From an uncultured Prevotella sp. (lineage in GTDB: Bacteria > Bacteroidota > Bacteroidia > Bacteroidales > Bacteroidaceae), in the NCBI GenBank assembly GCA_934120735.1, contig CAKOVA010000012.1, forward strand, positions 1 through 41,567: a stretch of 41,567 nt of DNA, in the 5' to 3' direction. Positions 15,899 to 23,632 of this stretch are shown here, piece after piece. The position numbers and the translations under genes were made by a program. The notes beneath the pieces are model-generated. The model was given only the letters and a program-made list of their open reading frames with translations, was not told the origin of the DNA and made no database searches. Each line of letters opens with the position of its first letter. Position 1 is the first letter of the stretch.

Positions 15899-16528
15899 AT
15901 GGCAAATTTATTATCAAAACTATTTGGAAAGAAAGATCGAAATGACACTACTGGTGGGATGGAAGACTACATGACACTCATCAGGGTTTACTTTCAATCG
16001 GCTATAGCAGCCCAGTTGGGTATCAATAACTTAAAGATGCTGCCCGACCTCAGGACGTTCAAGATTACTTTGCATGTTCCCACTGTCAACAATAAGCTGG
16101 GAGTGGGCGAGAAAGCACGGTGCAAAAACATGTTGAAAGAAATGTATCATACAGATGATCTTTTTTTCAAAGAAATAGATCAGAGTATACGAAAGAATTG
16201 TCGAAGGTTGGAAGATGTGCAACCTTACTTGCTACAGTTTCAGGGTTTCACCCAAGAGCTGATGATGCTTGTCGGAAACTTGATGAAGCTTAAGTTGCGC
16301 ATGCCGTCCATTTTCAAAAGTGCATTGTACACCATGACAGAAAAGACCGTGAACGACATCTTTACTAAAAATGACTATAAGGATGCAGGCGTCATCAAAG
16401 CTGTGGTCGCTGTTCGGCAGTACAACAAACGACTTGGATTCTCACAAAAGTGGACTACCGATTTCATTCATCAGGTAGTAATGCTGGCTAAAAAAGAACC
16501 GAAGCCAGGAAATGAGAACCAAAAATAA
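15899..16528 (+). CDS. Conserved hypothetical protein, 209 aa, upstream of the zapA cluster
   Basis: I recognise no named domain. The protein is soluble and basic, begins MANLLSKLFGKKDRND and appears mostly alpha-helical: long helical runs at about 20-50, 85-115 and 115-150, the last rich in Met and Leu (FTQELMMLVGNLMKLKLRMP). No signal peptide or membrane segment is present. It ends in a charged tail (KKEPKPGNENQK). A consensus promoter lies directly upstream. It stands 133 nt before the coiled-coil/zapA pair, which has its own promoter, so it may be only loosely linked to cell division. A role there is speculation from position alone. Confidence 0.75.
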   Translation: MANLLSKLFGKKDRNDTTGGMEDYMTLIRVYFQSAIAAQLGINNLKMLPDLRTFKITLHVPTVNNKLGVGEKARCKNMLKEMYHTDDLFFKEIDQSIRKNCRRLEDVQPYLLQFQGFTQELMMLVGNLMKLKLRMPSIFKSALYTMTEKTVNDIFTKNDYKDAGVIKAVVAVRQYNKRLGFSQKWTTDFIHQVVMLAKKEPKPGNENQK

Positions 16529-16617
16529 CCATCAATCACACAAAACATTACGACAACTTGGCGTTGCTCACGCAATCGGCTAAGATTAAAGTGATGGACA
16601 AAAAAAACAACCGATAA

Positions 16618-16649
16618 TTTGTGATTGTCAATTTATTACGCTAAATTTG
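16618..16649 (+). promoter_or_regulatory. Promoter of the coiled-coil/zapA operon
   Basis: TTTG (16618-16621), a 20-nt spacer and TAAATTTG (16642-16649). The predicted start of transcription is only about 5-8 nt before the ATG at 16662, so the message is nearly leaderless, or the second ATG at 16668 is used. Confidence 0.6.
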
Positions 16650-16661
16650 TGACCAAATTGT

Positions 16662-16961
16662 ATGTCGATGGATGCTAATGAGAAAACTCTAACGCTCTTT
16701 ACCACTCGCATGAGGCAGATGATTCTCCAGTACAAGGAAACAAAACAGGAGAACAACAGTTTGTATGCCATGGTTGACGAGCGTGATGCCAAGATAAAAC
16801 AGCTCGAGGCGAAGTTGGATCAGGCGCAAAAAGACTACAACAGTCTCAAACTAGCCAAGATGATTGAAATTTCTACTACTGACCTTGAAACGGCCAAGAA
16901 ACGATTGTCAAAGCTGATAAGAGACGTCAACAAATGTATCACGCTACTGAATGAAAAGTAA
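16662..16961 (+). CDS. Small coiled-coil protein upstream of zapA, possible divisome factor
   Basis: A 99-aa protein with a strong heptad pattern over about residues 20-70 (YKETKQENNSLYAMVDE, then IKQLEAKLDQAQKDYNSLKLAKM) and a helical C-terminus (LETAKKRLSKLIRDVNKCITLLNEK). Two start codons are possible, ATG at 16662 and ATG at 16668; both lie within 15 nt of the -7 element. It is 8 nt before zapA and almost certainly cotranscribed and coupled with it. Size, coiled coil and position suggest an analogue of ZapB-like partners of ZapA, but this is inference: I see no sequence motif that proves it. Confidence 0.8.
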   Translation: MSMDANEKTLTLFTTRMRQMILQYKETKQENNSLYAMVDERDAKIKQLEAKLDQAQKDYNSLKLAKMIEISTTDLETAKKRLSKLIRDVNKCITLLNEK

Positions 16962-16969
16962 TCGGAGCG

Positions 16970-17272
16970 ATGGCAGGAGACAATAGAGATAAACTACAGA
17001 TAAGATTGCATGTTTACGATACCGACATGAGCGTCACGGTCATGCGTGAGGATGAGGAGTATTATCGTAAGGCAGCCAAACTTATTACTGATACTGTAAA
17101 CACTTACGCTTCTGTTTTCAAGGCAAAGAGAAGCGAGAAGGATATACTCTATATGGCTTTGATAGACATAGCATTGCGTTACGAGAAAGAGTCGGCTCGC
17201 AATGATGTGACACCATATAGTAAAATCATATCTCAATTAACTTCTGAAATTGAAGAGGCACTGAAGGATTAA
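16970..17272 (+). CDS. zapA: Cell division protein ZapA
   Basis: ZapA binds FtsZ and crosslinks its filaments at the division ring. The 100-aa protein has the family layout: an N-terminal beta-rich part (LQIRLHVYDTDMSVTVMREDEEYYRKAAKLITDTVNTYAS, about 7-45) with the EEYYRKAA helix start, then a long C-terminal helix (KRSEKDILYMALIDIALRYEKES). A GGAG a few bases before the ATG is one of the few Shine-Dalgarno-like sites in this window, though close to the start codon. It is followed by a 173-nt gap with a probable structured RNA, then rny. Confidence 0.92.
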   Translation: MAGDNRDKLQIRLHVYDTDMSVTVMREDEEYYRKAAKLITDTVNTYASVFKAKRSEKDILYMALIDIALRYEKESARNDVTPYSKIISQLTSEIEEALKD

Positions 17273-17278
17273 ACCAAC

Positions 17279-17400
17279 CTTCCACAACGTGTATTCTTGT
17301 ACTAGGAAGTTATTTATCTTTCTAAGCCGTTCTGATTTTAAGCGGAAATGTATGGTGCAACGTGCGGATTGCCGCGCTTACGCATGATTCTTCCAACCTC
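17279..17400 (+). ncRNA. Candidate structured RNA between zapA and rny (possible 6S RNA, ssrS)
   Basis: The zapA-rny gap has no reading frame but several pairings. CTTCC-ACAA (17279-17287) can pair with TTGT...GGAAG (17297-17309). The same GGAAG can instead pair with CTTCC at 17390-17394, closing a long domain with an interior GC hairpin GTGCGG/CCGCGC around loop ATTG. In many bacteria the 6S RNA gene lies next to zapA, so 6S is the first candidate. I could not confirm the conserved 6S bubble by eye, and ends are approximate. Confidence 0.42.
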
Positions 17401-17429
17401 TTTCATTTATGTAGTTATTATAAATGAAA
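17401..17429 (+). promoter_or_regulatory. Hairpin directly upstream of rny
   Basis: TTTCATTTAT (17401-17410) and ATAAATGAAA (17420-17429) form a perfect 10-bp stem with a 9-nt loop, ending 16 nt before the rny ATG. It could end the upstream RNA (weak AU stem, followed by TTTAAATTT) or control rny translation. Confidence 0.5.
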
Positions 17430-17445
17430 TTTAAATTTAAAAATA

Positions 17446-18978
17446 ATGAGTATTATAATTGTTGCCATCGTAGCGCTGATTCTTGGCGGACTGGGTGGCT
17501 ATGCGATTTTCCGTTACATTGTTAAAGGAAAATATAATGAAATGGTAGCAGCCGCTAATAAAGAGGCTGAGGTTATTAAGGAAAAGAAATTGTTGGAGGT
17601 CAAGGAGAAATTCCTGAACAAGAAATCTGAGTTGGAGAAGGAAGTTCAACTGCGCAACCAAAAAATCCAACAGACCGAGAACAAGCTCAAGCAAAGAGAA
17701 ATTGGATTGAGTCAGCGTCAGGAAGAACTCGGACGCAGAAAACAGGAGGTAGACCATCAGCAACAGCGCATCGACAATGAAAAGAAATTGTTACAAATTA
17801 AGCAGGCCGAACTCGAAAAAATGCAACTGCAAGAACGTGAAATGCTGGAAGAACTCTCCGGACTGAGCGCCGAAGAGGCTAAAAACCGATTGGTAGAAAG
17901 CCTGAAAGACGAGGCCCGTACGGATGCAGCCGGCTACATCAATGAAATTATAGACGAGGCCAAGCTCAATGCCAACCAAGAGGCTAAGAAAATTGTCATA
18001 CAGACTATCCAGCGCGTTGCCACCGAGACAGCCATTGAAAATTCTGTCAGCGTCTTCCACATTGATAACGATGAGGTGAAAGGCCGCATTATTGGACGCG
18101 AAGGACGCAACATCCGTGCCTTGGAAGCTGCAACGGGAGTAGAAATCGTTGTCGACGACACACCCGAAGCCATCGTTATTTCTGCGTTCGATCCAGTTCG
18201 TCGAGAGGTTTGCCGTTTGGCTCTTCACCAGCTTGTTGCTGATGGACGTATCCACCCCGCACGTATAGAAGAGGTGGTGGCAAAGGTGAAGAAGCAACTT
18301 GATAACGAAATCATCGAAACGGGAAAACGTACCGTGATAGACCTAGGCATTCATGGTTTGCACCCCGAACTAGTACGCATCGTAGGCAAAATGAAATATC
18401 GCTCAAGCTATGGACAGAACCTCCTTCAGCATGCACGCGAAACCGCTAATCTCTGTGCGGTGATGGCGTCAGAGCTGGGACTCAATCCCAAGAAGGCAAA
18501 GCGTGCAGGACTTTTACACGATATAGGTAAGGTACCTGATGAGGAGAGTGAACTGCCTCACGCACTATACGGTGGCAAATTGGCCGAAAAATACAAGGAG
18601 AAACCGGATATCTGCAACGCTATCGCAGCCCACCATGATGAGGTAGAGATGCAAACACTGCTGGCTCCCATTGTCCAGGTGTGTGATGCCATCTCGGGTG
18701 CGCGCCCTGGTGCGCGTCGCGAAATAGTGGAAGCATACATCAAACGACTGAATGACCTCGAGGCCATTGCCATGAGTTATCCTGGTGTCACCAAGACCTA
18801 TGCCATACAGGCTGGTCGCGAACTTCGCGTTATCGTAGGTGCCGACCAGATGGATGACGCCGAATCACTGAAGTTGTCAGATGATATTGCCACCAAGATA
18901 CAAAATGAGATGACTTATCCTGGACAGGTAAAAATCACCGTCATTCGCGAAACACGCAGTGTGGCCTACGCTAAATAA
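17446..18978 (+). CDS. rny: Ribonuclease Y
   Basis: RNase Y is a membrane-bound endoribonuclease that starts mRNA decay. The 510-aa protein shows one N-terminal membrane helix ([26 protein letters not shown]), a long charged coiled coil (about 35-165), a KH domain with [22 protein letters not shown] (from about residue 212) and an HD phosphohydrolase domain with the metal His-Asp pair at 358-359 (LLHDIGK). The C-terminus is the usual family end. All key residues are present and the length is typical. It is followed by a clear terminator at 19021-19055. Confidence 0.97.
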   Translation: MSIIIVAIVALILGGLGGYAIFRYIVKGKYNEMVAAANKEAEVIKEKKLLEVKEKFLNKKSELEKEVQLRNQKIQQTENKLKQREIGLSQRQEELGRRKQEVDHQQQRIDNEKKLLQIKQAELEKMQLQEREMLEELSGLSAEEAKNRLVESLKDEARTDAAGYINEIIDEAKLNANQEAKKIVIQTIQRVATETAIENSVSVFHIDNDEVKGRIIGREGRNIRALEAATGVEIVVDDTPEAIVISAFDPVRREVCRLALHQLVADGRIHPARIEEVVAKVKKQLDNEIIETGKRTVIDLGIHGLHPELVRIVGKMKYRSSYGQNLLQHARETANLCAVMASELGLNPKKAKRAGLLHDIGKVPDEESELPHALYGGKLAEKYKEKPDICNAIAAHHDEVEMQTLLAPIVQVCDAISGARPGARREIVEAYIKRLNDLEAIAMSYPGVTKTYAIQAGRELRVIVGADQMDDAESLKLSDDIATKIQNEMTYPGQVKITVIRETRSVAYAK

Positions 18979-19020
18979 GAAGCATTAGAATTATAATTAT
19001 ATCCACTAAGATAAAAAGTA

Positions 19021-19055
19021 AAGGGTGTGTCAAGCTGTTGATGCACCTTTTTTTT
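19021..19055 (+). terminator. Rho-independent terminator of rny
   Basis: Stem AAGGGTGTGTCAA (19021-19033) against TTGATGCACCTT (19038-19049), 12 pairs with one bulged G, tetraloop GCTG, followed by eight T (19048-19055). It lies 43 nt after the rny stop. Confidence 0.88.
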
Positions 19056-19368
19056 GCTTCGTCACTCCCAAAAATATACCGCTATACGCGTTTCTCCTAT
19101 GTATGGCAGAGCACAAAATACGAAATAAAGTACAGGCTGCGATAGCGTGCTAGACGCTGGCAGCCATACAGATGAGTTTTAAATGGTGGCGTTCCGCCAA
19201 GCACGTCGTCTGGTCGGCCACTGACTGCTTGACGTGCCGTGGATTCAATCTCATTGAGTTTAGCATCCAATCTCTATGACATTGCTAATCAAAAGCATTG
19301 ACTTTGGATGTCAAACTCATTGACTTTGAAAATGGATTGATAGTTTGCTGCCGAACAAAGCAAAAGCT
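19056..19368. other. Intergenic region with hairpin-rich block and 22-nt repeat array
   Basis: No gene is visible between the rny terminator and the convergent mgtC-like gene. Bases 19101-19237 contain several nested inverted repeats: GTATGGC/GCCATAC (19101-19107 with 19163-19169), GGCTGC/GCAGCC (19135-19140 with 19160-19165) enclosing AGCG/CGCT, TGGCG/CGCCA (19187-19199), and GCACGTC/GACGTGC (19201-19207 with 19231-19237). The 22-nt array follows at 19245-19332. The block may be an RNA or a decayed element; no promoter is obvious. Confidence 0.6.
19245..19332. repeat. Tandem array B: four 22-nt near-palindromic units
   Basis: Units start at 19245, 19267, 19289 and 19311, all exactly 22 nt, same orientation and phase as the other two arrays. 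Unit 4 carries CAAACTCATTGACTTTG, the closest match to the window consensus CAAWSTCAWTGASWTTG. The array lies between convergent genes (rny and the mgtC-like gene), 36 nt beyond the stop of the latter. Confidence 0.87.
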
Positions 19369-20013
19369 TTACTCAATACTTTTTATCGTAACTCCCTCAA
19401 AATGTGATATTAAAGACAAAATGTGGTTATTGGCTTTGGCTCGCTTAATGGTTATTTCCATTTCGACGTTGTAGCCAGTTCCTGCGCCAGATTTTTCAGG
19501 GTGAATCTCGTATGAGTTGATGGTTATCTTTTCTTGGTCAAGATGATTCAGGATTTTTTGGATGTGTGTCTTGTCAGAAGCGGTAAATGTGAGATTAATG
19601 TTTCGGTTGCCAAAACGTTTCATCGTATAATTCAACGTTTCCAAGCAGGCAAGCACCATGATTGTTGAAGCCACTGCAATGACGTACAAGCTTGCTCCAC
19701 AGGCCAGACCGATGGCGGCTGTTGTGAGTCCGCGAATCACCTGTTTTTGGAAAATAATGGTGCCGGCACCGATGAAACCAATGCCAGACACAACTTGTGA
19801 CGCAATACGCGATGGGTCCAGTGATACATTTGGCTGTGTGGCAAGTATGTGTTCAAAACCGTACTGAGATACAACCATGAAGAGTGCACTGCCCAGGCCT
19901 ACGAGAAAGTGTGTGCGAAAACCTGCTTCTTTGGCTCTGTATTCGCGTTCTAAACCGATGATGCCGCCTAACAATGCAGCTGACACTATGCGAAGAATCA
20001 AATTGATGTCCAT
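19369..20013 (-). CDS. MgtC/SapB family membrane protein
   Basis: The 214-aa protein starts with the MgtC membrane domain: four hydrophobic segments within about residues 1-135, with GGIIGLEREYRAKEAGFRTHFLVGLGSALFMV, the conserved ARIASQVVSGIGFIGAG-like segment (here SRIASQVVSGIGFIGAGTII) and RGLTTAAIGLACGASLYV. The C-terminal part (about 145-214) is soluble and ACT-like. Relatives help bacteria survive low Mg or inhibit F-type ATP synthase; the role here is not shown. A weak -7 match (minus-strand TATCTTCG, 20032-20039) lies about 20 nt before the ATG. It is divergent from the L-serine ammonia-lyase gene and convergent with rny. Confidence 0.9.
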   Translation of the reverse strand: MDINLILRIVSAALLGGIIGLEREYRAKEAGFRTHFLVGLGSALFMVVSQYGFEHILATQPNVSLDPSRIASQVVSGIGFIGAGTIIFQKQVIRGLTTAAIGLACGASLYVIAVASTIMVLACLETLNYTMKRFGNRNINLTFTASDKTHIQKILNHLDQEKITINSYEIHPEKSGAGTGYNVEMEITIKRAKANNHILSLISHFEGVTIKSIE

Positions 20014-20083
20014 ATTATACCTTTATTCGTGCGAAGATAAATAAAAATTCATGGAATAGCAAACTAGCATTAGAAAAAATAGC

Positions 20084-20091
20084 TACCTTTG
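20084..20091 (+). promoter_or_regulatory. Candidate -7 element of the sdaA promoter
   Basis: TACCTTTG, perfect -7 match, 66 nt before the ATG at 20158. It lies inside a small dyad GCTAC/GTAGC (20082-20095). No TTTG is seen at the -33 distance. Confidence 0.5.
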
Positions 20092-20157
20092 TAGCAGATT
20101 GTATTTCGAAGCTATCAAGACATCGTTTTGAGTCAATCAATAAACAAACGTGAAGTT

Positions 20158-21363
20158 ATGAAATCGTTGAAAGAACTGTATAAAATTGGTAGGGGACCCT
20201 CCAGTAGTCATACCATGGGACCTCAATTGGCTTCTAAGATATTCTTGGAGAAATATCCTCATGCTCATAGTTATGAAGTGACGCTCTATGGCAGTTTGGC
20301 CGCAACGGGCAAAGGGCACATGACCGACGTGGCTATCATCGACGTACTGGGCGTGAACCATAAGTTGGAAATCGTGTGGAAGCCCAAGATATTTCTCCCA
20401 TTTCATCCCAACGGAATGGAGTTCAAAGCTTTTGGTAAACATCAAGAGCTGTTAGGCAGCTGGGTGGTATATAGTGTCGGTGGCGGTGCCTTGTCAGAAG
20501 GAAAAGTCGGTGACGATTTGTTCGATACCCCTGATGTGTACCATTTAAACACCATGAAGGAGATTATGAAATGGTGTGAAACCAATGGTCGAAGCTTTTG
20601 GGAATATGTAGACATGTGTGAAGACGATGACATCTGGGACTATCTCATGGAGTGCTGGAACGTGATGAAAGCGGCTGTGGAACGAGGCATCAATCGTGAA
20701 GGTGTCCTACCCGGTGGGCTGAATCTTCGCAGAAAAGCGCCCGGCTACTATGTGAAGGCGACGGGCTACAAGACATCTTTGCAAACACGTGGACTTGTAT
20801 ATGCATACGCACTGGCGGTGAGTGAAGAGAATGCCTCTGGCGGTACCATTGTCACAGCCCCCACATGTGGTGCTTGTGGTGTGATGCCCGCAGTGTTGTA
20901 TCACTTGTCCAAGGGACACGAATTTAGTGATATACGCATCCTGCATGCCATGGCTACGGCCGGACTGTTTGGCAACACTGTCAAGCACAATGCATCAATC
21001 TCTGGCGCTGACGTAGGATGTCAAGGCGAGGTGGGAGTGGCTTGTGCCATGGTTTCCGCAGCAGCGTGCCAATTGTTTGGTGGCAGTAATGAACAAATAG
21101 AGTATGCGGCCGAGATGGGACTTGAACACCATTTGGGTATGACTTGCGATCCGGTATGTGGTTTGGTTCAGATTCCGTGTATCGAGCGCAACGCTTTTGC
21201 CGCAACCCGAGCATTGGATGCGAACTTATACTCCTCGTTTTCAGACGGCAAACATCGTGTGTCGTTTGATAAGGTGGTGAGAGTGATGAAGAGAACAGGA
21301 CACGACTTACCTTCGCTTTATAAAGAAACCAGCGAAGGAGGATTGGCCGCAGAGAAGTTTTAG
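20158..21363 (+). CDS. sdaA: L-serine ammonia-lyase (iron-sulfur, single chain)
   Basis: The enzyme turns L-serine into pyruvate and ammonia using a [4Fe-4S] cluster. The N-terminal domain opens MKSLKELYKIGRGPSSSHTMGP, the standard start of the family, which favours the ATG at 20158 over a TTG 10 codons upstream. The C-terminal catalytic domain has SGGTIVTAPTCGACGVMPAVLY and MTCDPVCGLVQIPCIERNAFAATRA, which hold the cluster cysteines. Length 401 aa is that of the fused alpha+beta form. It stands alone between an mgtC-like gene (divergent) and DUF5687 (convergent). The symbol sdaA is used for the family; isozyme identity is not implied. Confidence 0.94.
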   Translation: MKSLKELYKIGRGPSSSHTMGPQLASKIFLEKYPHAHSYEVTLYGSLAATGKGHMTDVAIIDVLGVNHKLEIVWKPKIFLPFHPNGMEFKAFGKHQELLGSWVVYSVGGGALSEGKVGDDLFDTPDVYHLNTMKEIMKWCETNGRSFWEYVDMCEDDDIWDYLMECWNVMKAAVERGINREGVLPGGLNLRRKAPGYYVKATGYKTSLQTRGLVYAYALAVSEENASGGTIVTAPTCGACGVMPAVLYHLSKGHEFSDIRILHAMATAGLFGNTVKHNASISGADVGCQGEVGVACAMVSAAACQLFGGSNEQIEYAAEMGLEHHLGMTCDPVCGLVQIPCIERNAFAATRALDANLYSSFSDGKHRVSFDKVVRVMKRTGHDLPSLYKETSEGGLAAEKF

Positions 21364-21390
21364 GCTATTTCTTCAATTTGCGTGTCAGCG

Positions 21391-22938
21391 TTATCGTGAG
21401 CTTTGAAAGCCTTCCAGCAGTTGGTATTTCTTGCGCATCATCCTGTTGTAAATGTTGCGTAGCCAAAACTTACAGGTAGCGATGAAAGCTACGCCTACGA
21501 CCAACATGAAGGCATAGACCTGTTGTTCGCTCATGAAACCGCTCAACGTGGTAATGAGGATGCTGGGTACGAAGAGGCATCCCATGGTGACAACTAACTG
21601 CCTGTAGTTGTTTTCCATTCCGGCTTTACTTATGTATTTGGTGTTCAGCGGTAAGGTTTGCTTGTTGTAGACGGCCATTTGGAAGAGGATGAAATACTGA
21701 AAACCTGCCGTGAACACTGCATAAGCCAGGAGCATGAGCAATGACCATTTGCCGACAATGACTGTTGGAATCATCAACAGAAAGGGAACCAACAGCATGA
21801 CACAGTAGAATATATATTTCGCTTTGAGTAGTGATAGAATGTTTTCTTGGTGTACCATGAGACAATCTATGTAGTTGCCTTCATTGCACATGATGCGTGT
21901 CAGCATCACCGCACCAAAGACAACAAAGTTGTAGCAACCCAAGAACGAAACCATGGCACCGCTGTCGTAGATGTCTGTAAAAGAGAGGAAGACAGAGAAA
22001 ACGAACACCACACTGACGGAGGTAATGAAGCTTTTTCGGGGATTCTTGTTGCGCAATAGATTTTTTACCTCAAGTTGTAGGTAAAGACCTGTTTGTCCAA
22101 ACCGTTCAAAAAAAGAAAGCTTATTGACATGGTGCAGGTTCGTTTTTTCTAGATGCATCAATTCTGACTGGATGTGTGAATACTGAATGCGCCGATTGAT
22201 GGAGATAAGAAGAGTCAATAAGACTATAGGGACGAGGTAGGGGAGAAGGCTCCCGTCCGTGATGAAATGTCCTATGTCAGTATAAAAGTCAAACAGATGC
22301 TCCAGGCTGGCATGCTGACCTAGGTACCAAGGCATGGCCATGGTGGCATAAACCACGCCCACCAATATCCACCAAAGCGCACTGTCATTGATCAAGGTTC
22401 GTGCTATATAATACCATTGTGTATTGACCAGCATGAGTAGCCAAAAGAAGAATAACACGCCGAGTGATACCCAAACACCAGAACTGAAGACGACCGACAT
22501 CAGTACATAGGGAACATAAAAGGAGAACCAGGTGAAGTTGTATCCAGAAAGAAGTGTTGTTCCGATGAAATTTTCAATGCAAGCATACTTCGAAATGGGC
22601 AACAGAACGTAGGGCTTGATGAGCTGTGCGGGAATTTCTTGGAACGCAAATCTTAGTAAAAAATCAACTGCGAGGATGAAAGGAACTGTTCCGCAAACGA
22701 ACTCAACTGGGGTGTGGGAGCGGCTCTCATTGGCTGCCAATGAAAAAAGAATGGCAATGAAGCAAAAATAAACGAGCCCAAAAATGGTCATACCCCACAT
22801 GATGTACTTAGCAACTTTGTTTTGTTCAAAACTTAAATTTCGTTTCTCGGCTAGTTTCCGATGACGCCAAATCATCTTGAACAAGTCAAATCGTTGTTTG
22901 AAATCTGCTAGCAGCTGTGATCGTTCCGTTGAGTTCAT
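21391..22938 (-). CDS. DUF5687 family multi-pass membrane protein, putative ABC-type permease without adjacent ATPase
   Basis: A 515-aa protein with about 10-12 membrane segments. The family pattern is visible: an N-terminal FKMIWRHRKLAEKRNLSFEQNKVAKYIMWG, then VDFLLRFAFQEIPAQLIKPYVLLPISKYACIENFI, a central cytoplasmic stretch LQLEVKNLLRNKNPRKSF and a long hydrophobic C-half. DUF5687 proteins are Bacteroidota membrane proteins of ABC-exporter permease type and often sit next to an ATP-binding gene; none is present here on either side (sdaA convergent, LolA-like upstream). Either the partner is elsewhere or this one works alone. It begins 48 nt after the LolA-like gene stop, so cotranscription with ftsK-lolA is possible. 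Confidence 0.78.
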   Translation of the reverse strand: MNSTERSQLLADFKQRFDLFKMIWRHRKLAEKRNLSFEQNKVAKYIMWGMTIFGLVYFCFIAILFSLAANESRSHTPVEFVCGTVPFILAVDFLLRFAFQEIPAQLIKPYVLLPISKYACIENFIGTTLLSGYNFTWFSFYVPYVLMSVVFSSGVWVSLGVLFFFWLLMLVNTQWYYIARTLINDSALWWILVGVVYATMAMPWYLGQHASLEHLFDFYTDIGHFITDGSLLPYLVPIVLLTLLISINRRIQYSHIQSELMHLEKTNLHHVNKLSFFERFGQTGLYLQLEVKNLLRNKNPRKSFITSVSVVFVFSVFLSFTDIYDSGAMVSFLGCYNFVVFGAVMLTRIMCNEGNYIDCLMVHQENILSLLKAKYIFYCVMLLVPFLLMIPTVIVGKWSLLMLLAYAVFTAGFQYFILFQMAVYNKQTLPLNTKYISKAGMENNYRQLVVTMGCLFVPSILITTLSGFMSEQQVYAFMLVVGVAFIATCKFWLRNIYNRMMRKKYQLLEGFQSSR

Positions 22939-22986
22939 GTGGTTAAATATTGGTAGGTGATTTCTTGTTCGCTAGCTTAATGCAGG

Positions 22987-23619
22987 CTATCTCAAGTCAA
23001 TAACCTCGGCAGACGGCAAGTCTTTCGATCGGAATACGAAAGTACTGTTGGGAAGGTTCTTGGCTTTAAAGTTGCTGATGTTGATGACGGTCCAGCTACC
23101 CCCTTGTTTAATCTTAACTTGCGACGGACTGTAGGTTCGCTTGTTGATGTAGATGTACATTTCTGGAATGCCATTGTTCTTGTTTTTGGCAACCATGTGT
23201 ACTTCATAATTGTTTCCCCTTACTCGGTGACTCAGTCGATATCCCGCCTTGTACATATTGATGAAGGTATAAGGGTTCATGGAGATTTGCTGTGAACGCG
23301 AAGGGTTAGAGATGTTCACCTCGTTGGTGCTCTTCATGTAGCTCCACTGCGTTTTGCCGTCAAACCACACCATGGCTTGGGGCGTTCGTGCATGAAATTT
23401 GCTGCCCTTGATGGCAATAGTACCGGAAGTCTTTCCCATCTTCGCACTTGAAATCGTGAAGTTGGCACTCGCACCACCTGCTCTTCCAACCACTTGGGCT
23501 GTCCTATCTAGTATTTTTCGGGTCTGCGAACTACTTTGACTGTTTGCATTTGTATATAAGGTGACTGCAAATAGGAATATAATTACTCTCTGTACGTTTA
23601 AAAATAGATATCTTTTCAT
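22987..23619 (-). CDS. LolA-like periplasmic lipoprotein chaperone
   Basis: Predicted to carry outer-membrane lipoproteins across the periplasm. The protein of 210 aa has a signal peptide (MKRYLFLNVQRVIIFLFAVTLYTNANS) and a LolA fold: GGASANFTISS, TSGTIAIKGSKFHARTPQAMVWFDGKTQWSY, then the region with SSKDLPSAE-like ending (here RSKDLPSAEVIDLR). The frame is open 41 codons upstream, but that part overlaps ftsK; the ATG at 23619 directly before the signal peptide is right. It lies 13 nt after the ftsK stop, the usual ftsK-lolA pair of Bacteroidales. Confidence 0.88.
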   Translation of the reverse strand: MKRYLFLNVQRVIIFLFAVTLYTNANSQSSSQTRKILDRTAQVVGRAGGASANFTISSAKMGKTSGTIAIKGSKFHARTPQAMVWFDGKTQWSYMKSTNEVNISNPSRSQQISMNPYTFINMYKAGYRLSHRVRGNNYEVHMVAKNKNNGIPEMYIYINKRTYSPSQVKIKQGGSWTVINISNFKAKNLPNSTFVFRSKDLPSAEVIDLR

Positions 23620-23632
23620 TTTATTTTTTCTT

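Noticed and set aside
19056..19368. Degenerate insertion sequence
   Set aside because: The interval has inverted repeats but no transposase fragment in any frame and no clear target duplication, so it is reported only as a structured block.
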